A stretch of DNA of 64,000 nucleotides, from positions 207,295,750 to 207,359,749 of the forward strand of contig NC_134570.1 in the NCBI RefSeq assembly GCF_050947875.1, in the 5' to 3' direction. Every line of letters starts with the position of its first letter. The stretch's first letter is position 1. Below, in pieces: positions 11,980-23,819 of the stretch. Below the pieces are notes generated by a model. The model had not been told where the DNA came from. It did no database searches and saw only the letters and a list, made by a program, of their open reading frames with translations. The stretch comes from Dermacentor variabilis (taxonomy: Eukaryota; Arthropoda; Arachnida; Ixodida; Ixodidae). A program made the translations under genes and the position numbers.

Positions 11980-13294
11980 GGTGAAGAAAATACGCCCCAC
12001 CATCATAGCCATTAAACTGGACAATGTTCTGGAGGAGTGCTCTTGCCCGTTCATCAGCAGTACAACTAATGCAGTATACCTGAAATGACAAAGGAAAAGA
12101 TGAAATTAAAATACTACTAAGTAGTTATCACAGACATTTGACTGAGTTCAATTACGTTGGAGTGAAAGTTTTGCGATGCAGCCTTCCGTGACTCCGACTG
12201 TTTCAGGCTGATTCATCTGTTCCACGAATGACTTTACGAACAGAGCCATGTCAGCAAAGGACCGACAGTACGAAAAATCTGGTATCAGAACACTCTTACT
12301 ATGCAGATGTGGTGGCAATTCATTTATGGTCACATGAATAGGGCCCAATTGAGTAGTTTGATGATTTGAAAATAGGGGCCCCATTTACATTGAGCAGAAA
12401 GGTTGAGTAGCGAAAGGAAATCTTCACCCTAATATCTTTATACAACTCCCCTTTAGTGAGATCAGTCAGTTCGCTGTTATCGCTGTTCTGAGCAATGTCT
12501 TCCAGTTAACTGGAAGAGGCAGCTACGACAGATGTATCGGCAAGGAGAGAGGAGAGTTACGGTTGGAATGGCAACATAAAAAAGTGGCCATTTTAAGGCC
12601 ACAGTAATGTTTATGACGGATTGAACAGCAGCCCTGAACGTTGCTTCTTCCTTGGAGTTTTCCTGAAGTTTCAGCTAGCCGCGTATAGTATTCCGTGCAG
12701 TAGAAGTGAAACCTCGCAACTGCAACACCTGCATCAACATACTTTTTGAAAAGGTATGCAGGAACGTCGTTCCTGTCAAGAACGTACGCGTTCAACTTCT
12801 GTAGAGCTTGGACACCATTCCAGGGAAGCCCAAACTTTATAGCAAAATTGACTGTTAAGCAAGCAGGCTTTGCGGCGGGAGACTCCTGTGTGCATTTTCA
12901 TGGTCACCATTACCTTCTGCAGAAGCTGCTTCAGTACTGCTCGGATCACCGGACCGGAAATGGCAGTGTCACCAGACACTGCTGAACATTCACTGTTATC
13001 AGAAAACTGGGAAAAACTGTTCAGCTTCATTCCGGCCATCAACGCCAAATTCTGCTGCACGGCTACTTGTGTCTAAGGAGCGAAGGGGCGTTGCGTCCGT
13101 CCCACTGCTGTGGTAGTGGCGTAGCAGATGACACCGACACAGCAGAGGTACTTCGTGCGCCTGCCACGAGCGGGTCCCCTGAAGGAGTTTCCATCAAACG
13201 AAATCGTCCTCGGGGGATTCGCGATACTACTGCTACCATCACAATCAAGACACCATTTCCTATACTTAATCTTCCACACGTTAGGCTGCAACAC
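11980..13294 (-). pseudogene. TNP2/CACTA-like DNA transposase, decayed
   Basis: Remains of a cut-and-paste transposase related to the tnp2 family (CACTA/EnSpm superfamily). Marks on the minus strand, in order: YRKWCLDC near the N-terminus (about 13,265-13,245), PAYLFKKYVDAG (about 12,763-12,728), HFYCTEYYTRLAETSG, GAPIFKSSNYSIGPI (about 12,381-12,340), INELPPHL (about 12,325), DMALFVKSFVEQMN, then ALLQNIVQFNGYDGGAYFLH (about 12,046-11,990). In relatives the last block usually reads GCxxC; here both Cys are lost (GGAYF). The frame changes at least twice. A pyrimidine-rich tract ending in TTTCAG at about 12,082 could be an intron acceptor before VYCISC. The catalytic region expected further downstream is absent. 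Family placement is from memory of motifs. Confidence 0.6.
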
Positions 13295-14135
13295 GATATA
13301 ACGCGTTTACAGACTGGTTTACAAGCAGAAATACGGCGCAGAATGACTGCAGTTGCTTAATTTCACATACTTGTGGCACATGCCATCGATCCTCAACATT
13401 CTTCAGTGCGAACCACGATCTGATAGAAACCACGACAATCACCGCGAACACACGACCACGTCACAACCGAGAATGACACACAACATAACGCCGATGACGA
13501 TGGCAACAACCTGTACAGTTAGCAGTCAATGAACGCAAGCCAGACCATTGTCCTTTTCGCAAACCGTATCCACAATAAAACTATAACCAGACACAAGACA
13601 AAAAAATAAACATAAACACGGCCACAAATAGATATTCATAATAAACATTTATTATGAATATATACTGTTACCCTGCTGTACGTAGAGCCTATTTGCTTAG
13701 CAAACATGTTTGCAGGTAGTTTTGTTTGGCTTTACTATATAAAATTACCTTATTAGGCCAACTGGCATTGACGAATGTGTAGAATAGCGTGAAATGAAGA
13801 AAATAATCAGGATGTATATAAACAGAATATGGCGTCGAACTAATTTGGCCGGGGGAGGTGATGTCGACATTAACAGCGTCATAAAATCCGATGCACGGCC
13901 TATCGCTATCGGTCTTTCCCGTTTTTCTTTTGTCTGTCGTCAGTGGTTAGCTGTACGTCGTCGATTGTTTGCGTTTTAGTCACGCGTCGTTTCGTTCTCT
14001 ATATATAGCTCAGCTTTTGTCGTACCTTTTAATTTTCGCTTGCCTTCCGAATTTCTGTCTCTAGCACCCCCCTCCTTCCTTTTTTTTAAACTGATTTGTT
14101 GGTGTTTTTTATTTTAATTCTGTTAGTATTAGATC
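13295..14135. other. Unassigned DNA upstream of BEN-like exon 1
   Basis: No gene is seen apart from the palindromic polyadenylation-signal pair at 13,632-13,661. The stretch 13,905-14,130 is pyrimidine-rich and has a TATATATA at about 14,001. It would be the promoter-proximal region of the exon starting at 14,136, but no core promoter can be asserted. Confidence 0.35.
13632..13661. terminator. Perfect palindrome with AATAAA on both strands
   Basis: ATATTCATAATAAA, a CA spacer, then its exact reverse complement. Each strand carries AATAAA (plus at 13,640-13,645; minus at 13,653-13,648). It could serve as a back-to-back polyadenylation signal for convergent transcripts or simply be an AT-rich palindrome. 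No matching transcripts are visible. Confidence 0.3.
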
Positions 14136-14322
14136 ATGTTTGCACTAGTACGTTTGTCCGCAAGGAGGACAAACGTCTACACGTCGTGCACATCGATGAC
14201 CTGGAAAACTTCAACCCGAGTGACGAAACGGATTTTGACAACAGACTGTTCTGTCATGTGGCGGGATGACATCAACGAAGAAAACACGGGAACTCACAGT
14301 GGTCTGATCCTGATGTTGGACC
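14136..14322 (+). pseudogene. BEN-protein-like N-terminal exon with two frameshifts
   Basis: Begins at ATG (MFALVR), then needs a one-base shift to read FVRKEDKRLHVVHIDDLENF and PSDETDFDNRLF. A second shift is needed to read WRDDINEENTGTHSGLILML. Aligned this way it resembles the N-terminus of BEN-domain proteins (MYALVRF, then an xDFDxx-xYxVxWxDD segment, then xxILML), which is my recollection and not a search result. The exon ends at a strong donor, GACC|GTAAGTGG, in phase 1. The next exon candidate (26,947) starts with two bases, completing that codon. The two indels mean either a decayed gene or sequencing error; the intact donor fits recent loss or error. Confidence 0.45.
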
Positions 14323-14707
14323 GTAAGTGGTTTACACTTTCTCGTTTATAAAAGTATTCCCATTTCTCTGGCAATTGTGAAAATATTGAAGTCGCTCGCA
14401 ACATTCGCACATCTGCAGGCCGCGCTTTCCGAACAGAACCATTTCAGGACGTAACCAATTACTTACAAAACGTCACACTCGCCAATAGACCGCGTGCAAA
14501 TTATTGCAGATAAGTTATTTTTAATTGGCGCCGATTCGTTCAATGGTGATAATCACTATTGAAGTTTGAATGCAAGACCGCTAAACTGAAAGGAACTACG
14601 AAGTTTTCCCGAAAAGATATATGTAGGTGAAGGAGGAGGAGGAATGAACGTTTATTGTAAGAAACAGCGAGAAAGTGTCGTTTCTTCGCCCTAGTTGGGC
14701 GGCTCTC

Positions 14708-17700
14708 TTAGTCCAGAAAGCCGTTGGCTAATGCTGCAGCCTGGGCCCGGTCCACCAGACTTCGCTGATCTTCCAGGCTCTGTGCCTTTAACATTGCCTC
14801 CCACGTTTCTTCGATCGCTTGTAGCGGTTCTGAGGCATCATCTTCACTGTTTTTCTCGCGGTGCGGGCACACCAACACCATGTGTGGGAGCGTGTCTGGT
14901 ACGTCACAATACCGGCATAGGTATGAGAATTTAGTGGGGTGCATTCGGTGCATGATAATTCCATGTACATACGTATTTCTTTGTAGTCTGCGGAGGGCGG
15001 TGGCTTCTTCCTTGCTTAATTTTGGATGCGGTGGAGGATATTGTCTTCTTTCCAGTCGGTAATGTTGCAATATTACGGCGTAGTTGATGGGAATGTCTTC
15101 CACCCTCGTCGCTTTCCGGAGACCGTGCGGCAGGAAATCCCGGCTGGTATGCTCTCGGGCGACAGCATGCGCTGCTTCGTTTCCTGCCAGGTGTTCGTGG
15201 CCTGGGGTCCATGCGACGTAGGTGTCGGGTAGTTCTTGGCGTTTTGTTATTTCTTTTAGAATCTTCACTGCTGCGGCAGAAATTCGTCCTTTTCGTAGGT
15301 TTCTACATGCCGTTTGCGAGTCGCTCAAGGTGATTGCTATGTCTTTGCATGTGGCGATGCCGAGGACGATGGCCACTTCCTCCGCCGTTTCTGAATTTCT
15401 GGCCGGTATGGTGGCAGCGATTAGCTCCTTCCCTTGGTTGTTGGTCACGGTAATTGCGTGTGCTCTTCTACCTGGGTATTTTGCCGCATCTGTATATCTC
15501 GTGTTGGGGTTCTTTGAGTATTTCTTGCTCAGCGCTCTGACTCTTGCTTGTCTTCTGTCTTTGTTGTATGTTGCCTGCATGTTGTGAGGTATTGAAGCAA
15601 CTGAGATAGAGTCACGAAGAAGTGGCGGCAATCGGGCTTTCGCGTCTGAGTCTGCTATGAAGTTTTCGCTGTATGCGAGCTTGCGAAGTACTGCTCTGCC
15701 TGTTTGAGTCAGCTTAAGGCGTTCCAGCTGGCTGGCTCTGTGCGCTTCGCTCATTTCTTCCCAGGTGTTATGGAGGCCAAGTTTGAGGAGTGTCGTGGTT
15801 GAGGTCGTACTGGGGAGTCCTAGTGCGCTCTTGATTGCTTTTCTGATGATGTTGTTGAGTTTTTCAATTTCAGTTTTCTTGAGGAGTAGATACGGTGTGC
15901 CATATGTGATCCGGCTTAAAAGGAGTGCTTGAATTAATTGGACGGTTTCTTGCTCTTTAAGTCCTCTTCTTTGGGTGGTTATACGCCGAATGAGATGGTT
16001 TACTTGTGTTAGGGTCTTCTGAAGCTTCGGAAGTGTAGCTGCCCCAGAACCGTCTTTATGTGTTGTGAGGCCAAGGACGCGGAGGGAGCCAACTATATCG
16101 ATTCCATTGAGTCTGACGTTGGGATCTGGAGCGACGTAGCCTGGTGGTCTTCCCCGGGTCCTTGCCTTGAGTATAAGTAGCTCTGATTTTTCGGGGGCGC
16201 ACTGGAGACCGCATTTTGAGAGGTACTGTTCTATCTGATCGATTGCCTCTTGGAGTGTAGTTTGCTGTTGGCTGGTTGTGGACGCTTTTGTCCATAACGT
16301 TATATCGTCGGCGTATATTGCATGGCTTAAATCTTCGATGCCATCGAGTTGTTGTGGGAGCCTAATCATTGCGAGATTGAACAGCAAAGGTGAAATGACT
16401 GACCCTTGTGGAGTTCCTTTGTTGGACATTTCGAACTTGTCGCTTCGGATGTTGCCAATACCCACCGTAGCCGTGCGATCTTTGAGAAAGTCGTGTACGT
16501 ATTGGTAGGTCCGGATTCCGCAGTTTGTATCTTGGAGATTTTGGACGATTGCTTCATGCTTCACATTATCGAAGGCTCCTTTTACATTGATTGTTAAAAT
16601 AGAAAACTTTTTGTGGCGTTCTAGGTGGTCCAAGAGGTCTTCCTTGAGCTGTAGTAGTATATCTTGTTGTGAGAGGAACTGTCGGAAGCCAAACATTGTG
16701 TCGGGCATGAGTCCTGAGTCTTCGAGGTATGTGGTGAGGCGATCGTGAACCATGTGTTCGAGCAGCTTTCCAGCGCAGGAAGTAAGAGAGATGGGCCGTA
16801 GGTTGCTGATTTGTAGTGGCTTGTTGTGTTTTGGGATCATAATTACTTTTGCGTGCTTCCATTCTGCTGGGAGCACACCTTTTTCCCAGCAGTTATTCAT
16901 GTAGTCGAGGAGTCCATTTAGGGCCTTGTCTGGGAGGTTTCGTAGGATCTTGTTGGTCACCTTGTCATTTCCTGGCGATGTGTTACGGGTCAATTTGGCA
17001 AGGGCGGCATGGAGTTCGGGAAGCGTGAAAGGGCTGTAGAGGGTGAGATTTGGTTCGCCTTTGTACGGTCGGGGATCGGTAACCTTGGGGGCATTGTCTC
17101 CGACAAGTTTACGCTTGATTTCTTCCAGAATTTGTTTGTCTGTTCCTGGATGGGAGTTAATGATTTTCTTGAGGTCATGTCTTTGCTGGGTCTTGGTTCT
17201 GCTGGTAGCTAGAAGGGCTCGCACTATATGCCAGGTCTTCTTCGTGCTGAGTGTGCCTTGAAGTTGGTCGCACAGTTTATCTCAATTCTGCCTGCTGAGT
17301 TGATCTCCGTATTCTTCTGCTTGCTTTGCTATGTGAGCGATCCGTCTCTGCAGTTTGCGGTTAAGTTTCATCTTTTTCCACCGCCTCAGTAGTCCTCTTC
17401 TGGCATCCCAAAGATGTAGGAGGTGAGAGTCTACGGCCGGCGTGTCCATCGTGAGTTGGATCACTTTAGTTTGCTTCTCCGCCGTCTTGACCACTTCGGT
17501 GAGCCACTCTTCAATGTTTTCGATGTTTTCTTCTATGCCATGTTCTCGGAAGGCCTTCCAATCCATCAGCTTTGCCGTTCCTGTTCTACTCGGCTTCTTA
17601 TGGTGCAGGATTTCAAGCTGAAGGATGTGGTGGTCGCTGCCGAGATTTTCTTCCAGTCGGGTCCATTCCGCCTTGGATATTCCTACTGTAAAGGTGAGGT

Positions 17701-18277
17701 CGGGATTCGTATCCCTGGACACACTGTTGCCTATCGGAGTCGGTAGTTTAGGATCATTCCAGAGGGTGAGGTGATTTTGTTGCGCCGAATCGTGCACTCG
17801 CGCTCCTTTCTTGGTCGTGTGCTGGTAACCCCATGCTGTGTGGGGGGCATTAAAATCTCCCATTATTACGAGTTTATGTCCTTTAGATAGTTTTCTGGCT
17901 TGCGTGAGGAAGTTTACAAAGTCGGATAACGGATCCCTGGGTGGGCTATCTAAGCATAGTACGTATAGTCTTTGCTGCGTCTTCTTCTCAGGTAGCACTT
18001 CCACTAGGGTGTGTTCCACGGTTGTTCCCTGAATTGTGTGATCCTGCGTGGTGAGATTTTTCTTCGTCAGGATGGCTGTTCTCTGAGATCCAGTGTTTGT
18101 ATCATATCCATGTATGCGCAGATTTGTGTAATAAGTTTCTTGGATAGCGATGATATCTGGTTGTTCAAGTTTGGTCAGTTCTTGGAGGTTTGTTCTTTTG
18201 GTTCGAATAGAGCGACAGTTCCATTGCCACAGCTTCATTGGGAGTTGTGGTAATCTCTTCTTAGTATTACTCGCCAT
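14708..18277 (-). pseudogene. LINE A ORF2: endonuclease-RT-RNase H, one stop and a motif A change
   Basis: A frame of 1,190 codons (stop included) interrupted only by TGA at 17,284-17,282. The ATG at 18,277 overlaps the ORF1 stop by 11 nt. Endonuclease marks: WQWNCRSI, IQETYY, GDFNAPH, DLTF, GSDHH. RT marks: NLRPISLTSC, FGFR, GTPQGSVISP and IYADDITLW. In motif A the sequence is TINVKGAFDNV where LINEs B and C have LDLKGAFDNV and LDIKGAFDNV, so the first, metal-binding Asp is Asn (AAT at 16,588-16,586 on the minus strand). RNase H follows with YTDAA, AEEVAI and LSDSQ, then GNEAAHA, where the usual last Asp is His. The end has a CX2CX8HX4C knuckle (CRYCD...HMVLVC). It is almost intact as a frame but predicted inactive in both RT and RNase H. 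Confidence 0.88.
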
Positions 18278-19999
18278 CTTGTTCGATATCATTCTCTTCG
18301 CCCAGGGCCATGGATTCCGGTCTGGCTGCATTGTGGAGGTCTTTACGTGCTTTCTTGCGAGCCGTGTCGGTGTTGTTGAGTAGCCTTTCTACTGTGGCTT
18401 TCGTTACGTGGTTCTGCTTGGCATAGGACATGAAGTTGCTGAGGTCTTGGAGGGTAGCATGGATAGGGGCCAGCTGAGCGGTGATGTGTTGCAGGAGCTG
18501 TTGTGTTATCTCCTTTGCAAAAGTGGCCATGGCCTCCTGTATCTGCTTCCGCACCTCCATTGTTACGATTTCCTTGATTTTTCTTCCGTAAGGGGCGGTG
18601 CGATGTTTGGCATTCCTTGAGGTTTCGAGGCTTGATTGGCGGTGTTTTGTTCTTTGCACCTTTGTATGAGCTTGTCAATGAGGGCTTGCTGATTTTGGAG
18701 TTGTGCTCGCAGGTCTCGTTCGGTTTCCGTGGGTTCTTGTGCTCATGTGTTTCCTCCTGCAGCTTCTGCATATGTGACTTGCTTTTGTGGGTCGCGTCTA
18801 CGGGATCCAGATCGTGATCTTGACCGGGGTCCATCGTTTGCTTGACCACTTGTTGATTTGGAGTCACTTCTAGATCTGCGTGGACTCCGTAGTGAGGTAC
18901 TGCTTGATTCGGATAGTGCCGGAAAGTCTGAGTCTGAATTTGAGTTCCATCTGCGTTGCTGCTCTTGGATCTTGTTTTCCCATTGCAGTCTGATCTTGTA
19001 CGGTGGTGAATTTGGCTTCAGTTTATGTCGGCACCCCTTCCCTGCTGTCTCATGGGGTTGTTGACAGATTTTACAGCTGGGTTGGCAGTCATGTTCTTGC
19101 GGTTGATTTTCCATCCCGCACATGTAGCAGAAGTTGATAAGTGGCTTCGGGCAGATATCTTGCCGGTGCCCTAGTTCTCCGCAGGTTCTGCAGTACTGCA
19201 CAGATTTCCTGTATGGTTTGCAGCGGTAGTCACAGCATTTATATATGATGTTGTATGGGACGTGCGGCCCGTCGAAGTAGATGAGTGCTGTTGACGATCT
19301 TCCCAGCATGCGTGCTGCGAGAACCGTGTATCTTGCGGATACTCGTAGTCCTTGTAGTAGTTCTTCTTCGCTCGTGCCTGGCGGGATGTTGTAGATTACG
19401 CCTTTGCTGATGCCCTCTGGGGTCTTGACATGTGCTTTGACTTCGTAAATGGACCCTCCAAGCTGGATGCTGGTGATCTTGAGGAGCATGTCGTACGCTA
19501 TGTCTTTGTTTGGTGTATTTGCGATTATTATATTCTCGGCATGTTGCACTTGAATCCGGATGTTGTCGTAGAAGTCTTTCTGGGACAACTTGCAAGCTCG
19601 GCCGATGGCATGTGTCACTGCCACCAGTGTCCATTTGGAGAGTTGTAATCCCGCCTTAGGTCTGTAGATGATCTTCGTGTCGTCCACTGGCAAAGGCGGA
19701 AGTCTCGGTTTTCTATGATGTGGCATGTTTCCCGCAATAGGTGTTGTTGCTCCGGCTTACTGCGTTCGTAGTTGGTCTGTTTCCTCGGCTGTGGGTTTTG
19801 TATGCACCTGGGTCTTCTTGCCTCTCCTCTCCCATGTGTGCCATTTTTCCTGGATGTTTATCGCCTTTCCGCTGTTCACGTCATACGTCCACTCTGCTTC
19901 CAGTTGTTGCTGCTCTTGTATCGTCTCCACCTGCATTTCAATGCTGTTGTTTTCCTGGCTCAGTTCTCGTGCACTTGCTGCGTCGGATGCGTCAGTCAT
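18267..19999 (-). pseudogene. LINE A ORF1: gag-like nucleic-acid-binding protein, broken
   Basis: ORF1 proteins of I-type LINEs bind the element RNA. The start is taken at the ATG at 19,999 (MTDASD). The frame runs through TAA at 19,759-19,757, then PLPVDDTKIIYRPKAGLQ. Three zinc knuckles follow: CRTCGELGHRQDIC, CYMCGMENQPQEHDC and CKICQQPHETAGKGC. A Ser/Arg-rich stretch comes next, then YAEAAGGNT and TGA at 18,745-18,743. The same frame continues past that stop as a charged coiled-coil (ETERDLRAQLQNQQALIDKL). A one-base loss in the A-run at about 18,577-18,582 then shifts it to the frame that reads KIKEIVTMEVRKQIQEAM and ends at 18,267. So there are two stops and one frameshift. Confidence 0.82.
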
Positions 20000-20130
20000 A
20001 GGTACAAAGCGGCAGCGCCGAGTCGCTCTCGAAGGGAGCGAGCGGCGGCTCACGAGCACTCACGAGCCACGGGAAACGCTCCGCGGGTCACGGGTCACGC
20101 GCGTTCGGGTGGCCGCTTAGCCTTGTAGGG

Positions 20131-20141
20131 TTAGCTCCGTT
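20131..20141. repeat. TSD of LINE B (3' side)
   Basis: TTAGCTCCGTT, identical to 25,857-25,867. It lies next to the (CAA)n tail of LINE B as read on the minus strand. Confidence 0.9.
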
Positions 20142-20248
20142 GTTGTTGTTGTTGAAAAACTTTTATTGCTCTCAGACGAGAAGCACATGGAGGCACGCAC
20201 ATGGGCCGGTCCTTAGGGGCCCGGCCCTTAAAATACTGGGTGGAATCC

Positions 20249-23200
20249 CTAGTACGGGACCCCAGTGGCGTCGGCCGCTGCCCGGGCGCGCTCGACCAAG
20301 GCTCTTTGGGCCTGCAGGTCATAGAAGCCGAGCAGGGTCGCCTCCCAGTCCTCCCGAGTGGGGTTTGGGTGAGGGGCAATAGCTGGGTTAGATGGGCAGG
20401 CCCACACCATGTAGTAGATGTCCGAAGACGTCTCCGCACAGTGCGGACAACTGCCCGTGAAAGAACGATCAAAATGTTTGAGTGCTGCCAGGCACAGCAG
20501 AGTGCTCGTATAGAGACGGAGTAGAAGCCGCTCCTCCGTCTTAGATAGACCTTTACTCGGGCGAGGGTAAAGGCTATGGCCAGATTGATAATGCAGGACA
20601 ATGTCTTTAAAAGAATACGCGGGATTGAATTCAAGATCCTGATCTAGGGGGTCGAGAAAGGAAGCCCGGAGAGAGAGCGCGCGGGCGGCGGCATCGGCTG
20701 CCTCATTCCCCTCGAGACCCATATGAGCAGGAGCCCATACTATGTTCCGGTGAGCGGGGTCCCCGGTGTAGGTGCAACTTTGAAGTAGTCGGTAGGCTAA
20801 GTATGGAGCCCAGCCTTGCTCGACGTTCCGACAGGCCCCTCGCGAGTCGGAGATAATTGTTTTGGAATCAGAGTGGGTAGCAGCCAGTGAAATGGCGACC
20901 TCCTCCGCATGAGTTATGTCGCGGGCGCGAAATGTAAGCCCGTTAACTGTTTTGGACTGGTGGACGACTGCGGCCGTGTACCATCCCCCATGGTGGGGGC
21001 CGGAGGCGTCCACGTAATAAGTGCCGGGTTTCGACTCATAGTGGCGGCTCAGGGCTTCCGCCCGCGCCAGGCGCCGACCATTATGGTCCTCACGTGTCAT
21101 GTTGTTAGGAAGAGGGCGTACGTGGAGGGCGCATCTCCACTCGAAGGGGAGTCGTACTCATTCTTCCATAAGGGTGGTGTGTTGGATGTGTAATCGGGCA
21201 AGGAGGCGGCGACCCGACAGTGTCTTAGTGAGGCGTGTGTATTGGTTAGTTAAGTGAGCCTCTCGGAGCTCCCGGAACGTGTTTACCATGCCTAGACCCA
21301 GGAGTCGCTGGTTGGAGGTGTTCACGGGGAGATCGAGGGCTCTCTTAATAATTTTGCGGAGGATGACTTCGAGTGCATCCTCGTCTTGTTTCCGAAGGTG
21401 GAGGTAAGGAGTCGAATATGAGATTCGACTGGTCACGAATGCATGCGCCAGCCGCAAGGCGTCTTTGCACCGCAACCCCCCGCGTTTGTTGGAAACCCGG
21501 CGGACCATGCGGCCCACCTGGTCCCCCACCTTACGGAGCTGGGCCAGGGTAGTGTTCGACCGTCTATGTTGATCAATGAAAAGCCCCAGTACCCGGACTT
21601 CTGTGTGTTCAGGAATTGGTCCTGTCTCCAGAAAGAGCTCAATTTTGGCTGTACACTTTGGTGGGGGCGTATGTGTACAAATTCAGACTTTTGAGAAAGA
21701 ATTGCAGACCACAGTGGCGAGCATAACGGTCCACTATGGTCGCCGCTTGTTGCAGGTTGGCCTCAATGTCTCCGAGTGAGCCCTGCGTGGCCTACAGGGT
21801 GATGTCGTCGGCATACAGCGCATGCTGCACACCAGCGACAGCACCCAATTGGGCCGGCAGGTGCATCATAGCCAGATTGAATAGGAGAGGATACAGCACT
21901 GCACCCTGTGGTGTTCCTCTGGTTCCAAGTCGGAAGGAACCGTCTTCAGTGTCCTGGATTTTAATGGAGGAGTCACGATCTGTGAAAAATTGCTGAATGT
22001 ATCTGAACGCGTTGCGTCCGCAGCCGGTTTGTGAAAGATGGGTGAGTATTACCTCGTGAGTAACGTTGTCGAAGGCCCCCTTCAAGTCTAAGGCGAGTAC
22101 GACCTTATCGTTGTGGGGGCATTCGACCGGGTCAAGGATGTCCCGATTGAGTTGTAGCAGAACATCGTGTGCGGACCTGTGCGGGCTAAATCCGAACATG
22201 GTGTCTGCGAAGATGTGTTGATTTTCCATGAACTCGGACAACCTGTCACGCACCATCGTCTCCAATAGTTTGCCCACACACGAGGTGAGAGAGATGGGGC
22301 GAAGGTTGTCCGTGTTGATGGCCTTGCCAGGTTTGGGAATGAAAGTGACCAGAGCGGTTTTCCAATCGTTGGGGAGTGGCGCGTCCCCGAGCCAGATTGA
22401 ATTGATGTAATCCAATAAGGACTGGTAGGCCGGGTCGGGTAAGTTAGCGAGTAATTTGACTGTAATTTTGTCCCGACCCGGGGCTGTGCCACGTTTCATT
22501 TTCGCCAGGGCTGCCCGCAAATCGTGGAGCTGGAACGGCTGATCCAGCTCAGCGTTCTCCGAACCTGCATAAGAGTACGCCGATCCGCAGGGGTCCTGGG
22601 TAGTGCACAAGTATTGGTCCCGTAACTTGTGCGCTAGCTTAGTTATGTTGCCGTGAAAACTGTGTATGGCACGTTGTAGATGTTTATGAGTTTCTGTGCG
22701 TGTCTGCGTTGGGTCTATAAGGGCGCGGAAGAGCCGCCAGGTATTCCTGCTAGACATCTGCCGCGCCGCCGTGTTGCAACGATTCACCCAGTTGGCGTCG
22801 GCGAGCTGGGCGGCATACTCGGCCGCCCGCTGGGTGAGCTCGGCAATTCGAGCCTTAAGTTTGCGGTTACGCTTCTGTCGGTGCCACCGGCGGACGAGGC
22901 AATGCCGCGCTTCCCAGAGGTGGAGGAGGTGGTTATACACGTCCGATACCGCCTCGGAAAGCTGAATTTTGGTTTCGGTGGAGTGAAGGCTAGAAACCAA
23001 TTGTTGGGACCATGACTGGTAGCCTTGCTCGAGTATAGATGTCGCTGTGTTGTAATTTTGCCTAAACTTGGACCAATCTGGGAGTCGGGCCTGTGTTGTG
23101 GGTTTTGCTAATGGCTTGGTCCGAATTGTAGTGTTTAGGATGCAGTGGTCGCTACCGAGGGTTTCCTCTGTGTTGACCCAGTCTGCATACTGAATGTTGC

Positions 23201-23819
23201 GGGTAAAGGTCAAATCCGGACATGTATCCCGTGTCACGGAATTGCCTATACGGGTTGGGTGGACGGGGTCCGTGTGTAGAGTGAGGCCCAACGTTGACGC
23301 AAGCTCCGCCAACTTGCGTCCCCGTTTCTCTTCACGCTGGTACCCCCAGACTCGACTGGGGGCGTTGAAATCGCCAACAATCAAGAGGGGGTCCCGACCC
23401 GCAACTCTTAGCGCACGGCTAAATAGGTCGGAGAATGATACATTCGGCAATTTGGGTGTGCAGTAGACATTTAGAATGTGCAATGGTGAGTCCTGTTTGC
23501 GGAGGGGGAGGAGAGTCACCATTACATGGGAAAACTCAAGGTGGAGGTCTAAGTCGACCATATTTGCAGTATAAATTTTATGAACGCATATACAAGACGA
23601 GGGGTCCTGCTGAAACGTCGTATAGTTTGTTAAGGTGGCGCCCCTTCCTGGCTCTTGAAGGGCCACCACGGCGGGCATATGCTCAAAAGTTGAAAGGAAA
23701 AACCGAAGGTTGGCCCGCTCAGTACGAGACCGTAGTCCTCGGCAGTTCCATTGAGTTACAGTGACAGGATATGCCAATTTAGATAAGGGGGAACGCCTAC
23801 ACCGAGGTTGTCCCGCCAT
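20249..23819 (-). pseudogene. LINE B ORF2: endonuclease-RT-RNase H, three lesions
   Basis: The ATG at 23,819 overlaps the ORF1 end by 23 nt. Endonuclease marks: TQWNCRGL, VALQEPG, VGDFNAPS, DTCPDLTF, LGSDHC. RT marks: NLRPISLTSC, FGFSPH, ALDLKGAFDNV (catalytic Asp kept), GTPQGAVLYP and LYADDITL. The codon after DDITL is TAG (21,794-21,792) where relatives have Trp. A frameshift lies near 21,685-21,700 (LQFFLKS against the other frame's KCTAKIELFLETG). TGA stands at 21,160-21,158. The RNase H catalytic set is complete (YVDAS, AEEVAI, ISDSR, GNEAADA). The terminal knuckle has lost its His (CPHCAETSSDIYYMVWAC). Three lesions prevent a full product. Confidence 0.88.

Larger units (their letters stand above)
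14631..20130 (-). mobile_element. I-type LINE A (main body)
   Basis: A two-ORF non-LTR retrotransposon with endonuclease, RT, RNase H and a C-terminal zinc knuckle, which fits the I group. Minus-strand order: 5' region (to 20,000), ORF1 (19,999-18,267), ORF2 (18,277-14,708), a short 3' UTR with AATAAA at 14,656-14,651, and an end in (TCC)n at 14,643-14,631. Its 5' region is split: LINE B is inserted at 20,131 and the original sequence resumes at 25,857-25,867. No TSD was found for LINE A itself. Confidence 0.85.

Noticed and set aside
15222..15587. 121-codon plus-strand hydrophobic ORF
   Set aside because: Shadow of the LINE A RNase H region; hydrophobicity is a by-product of antisense reading.
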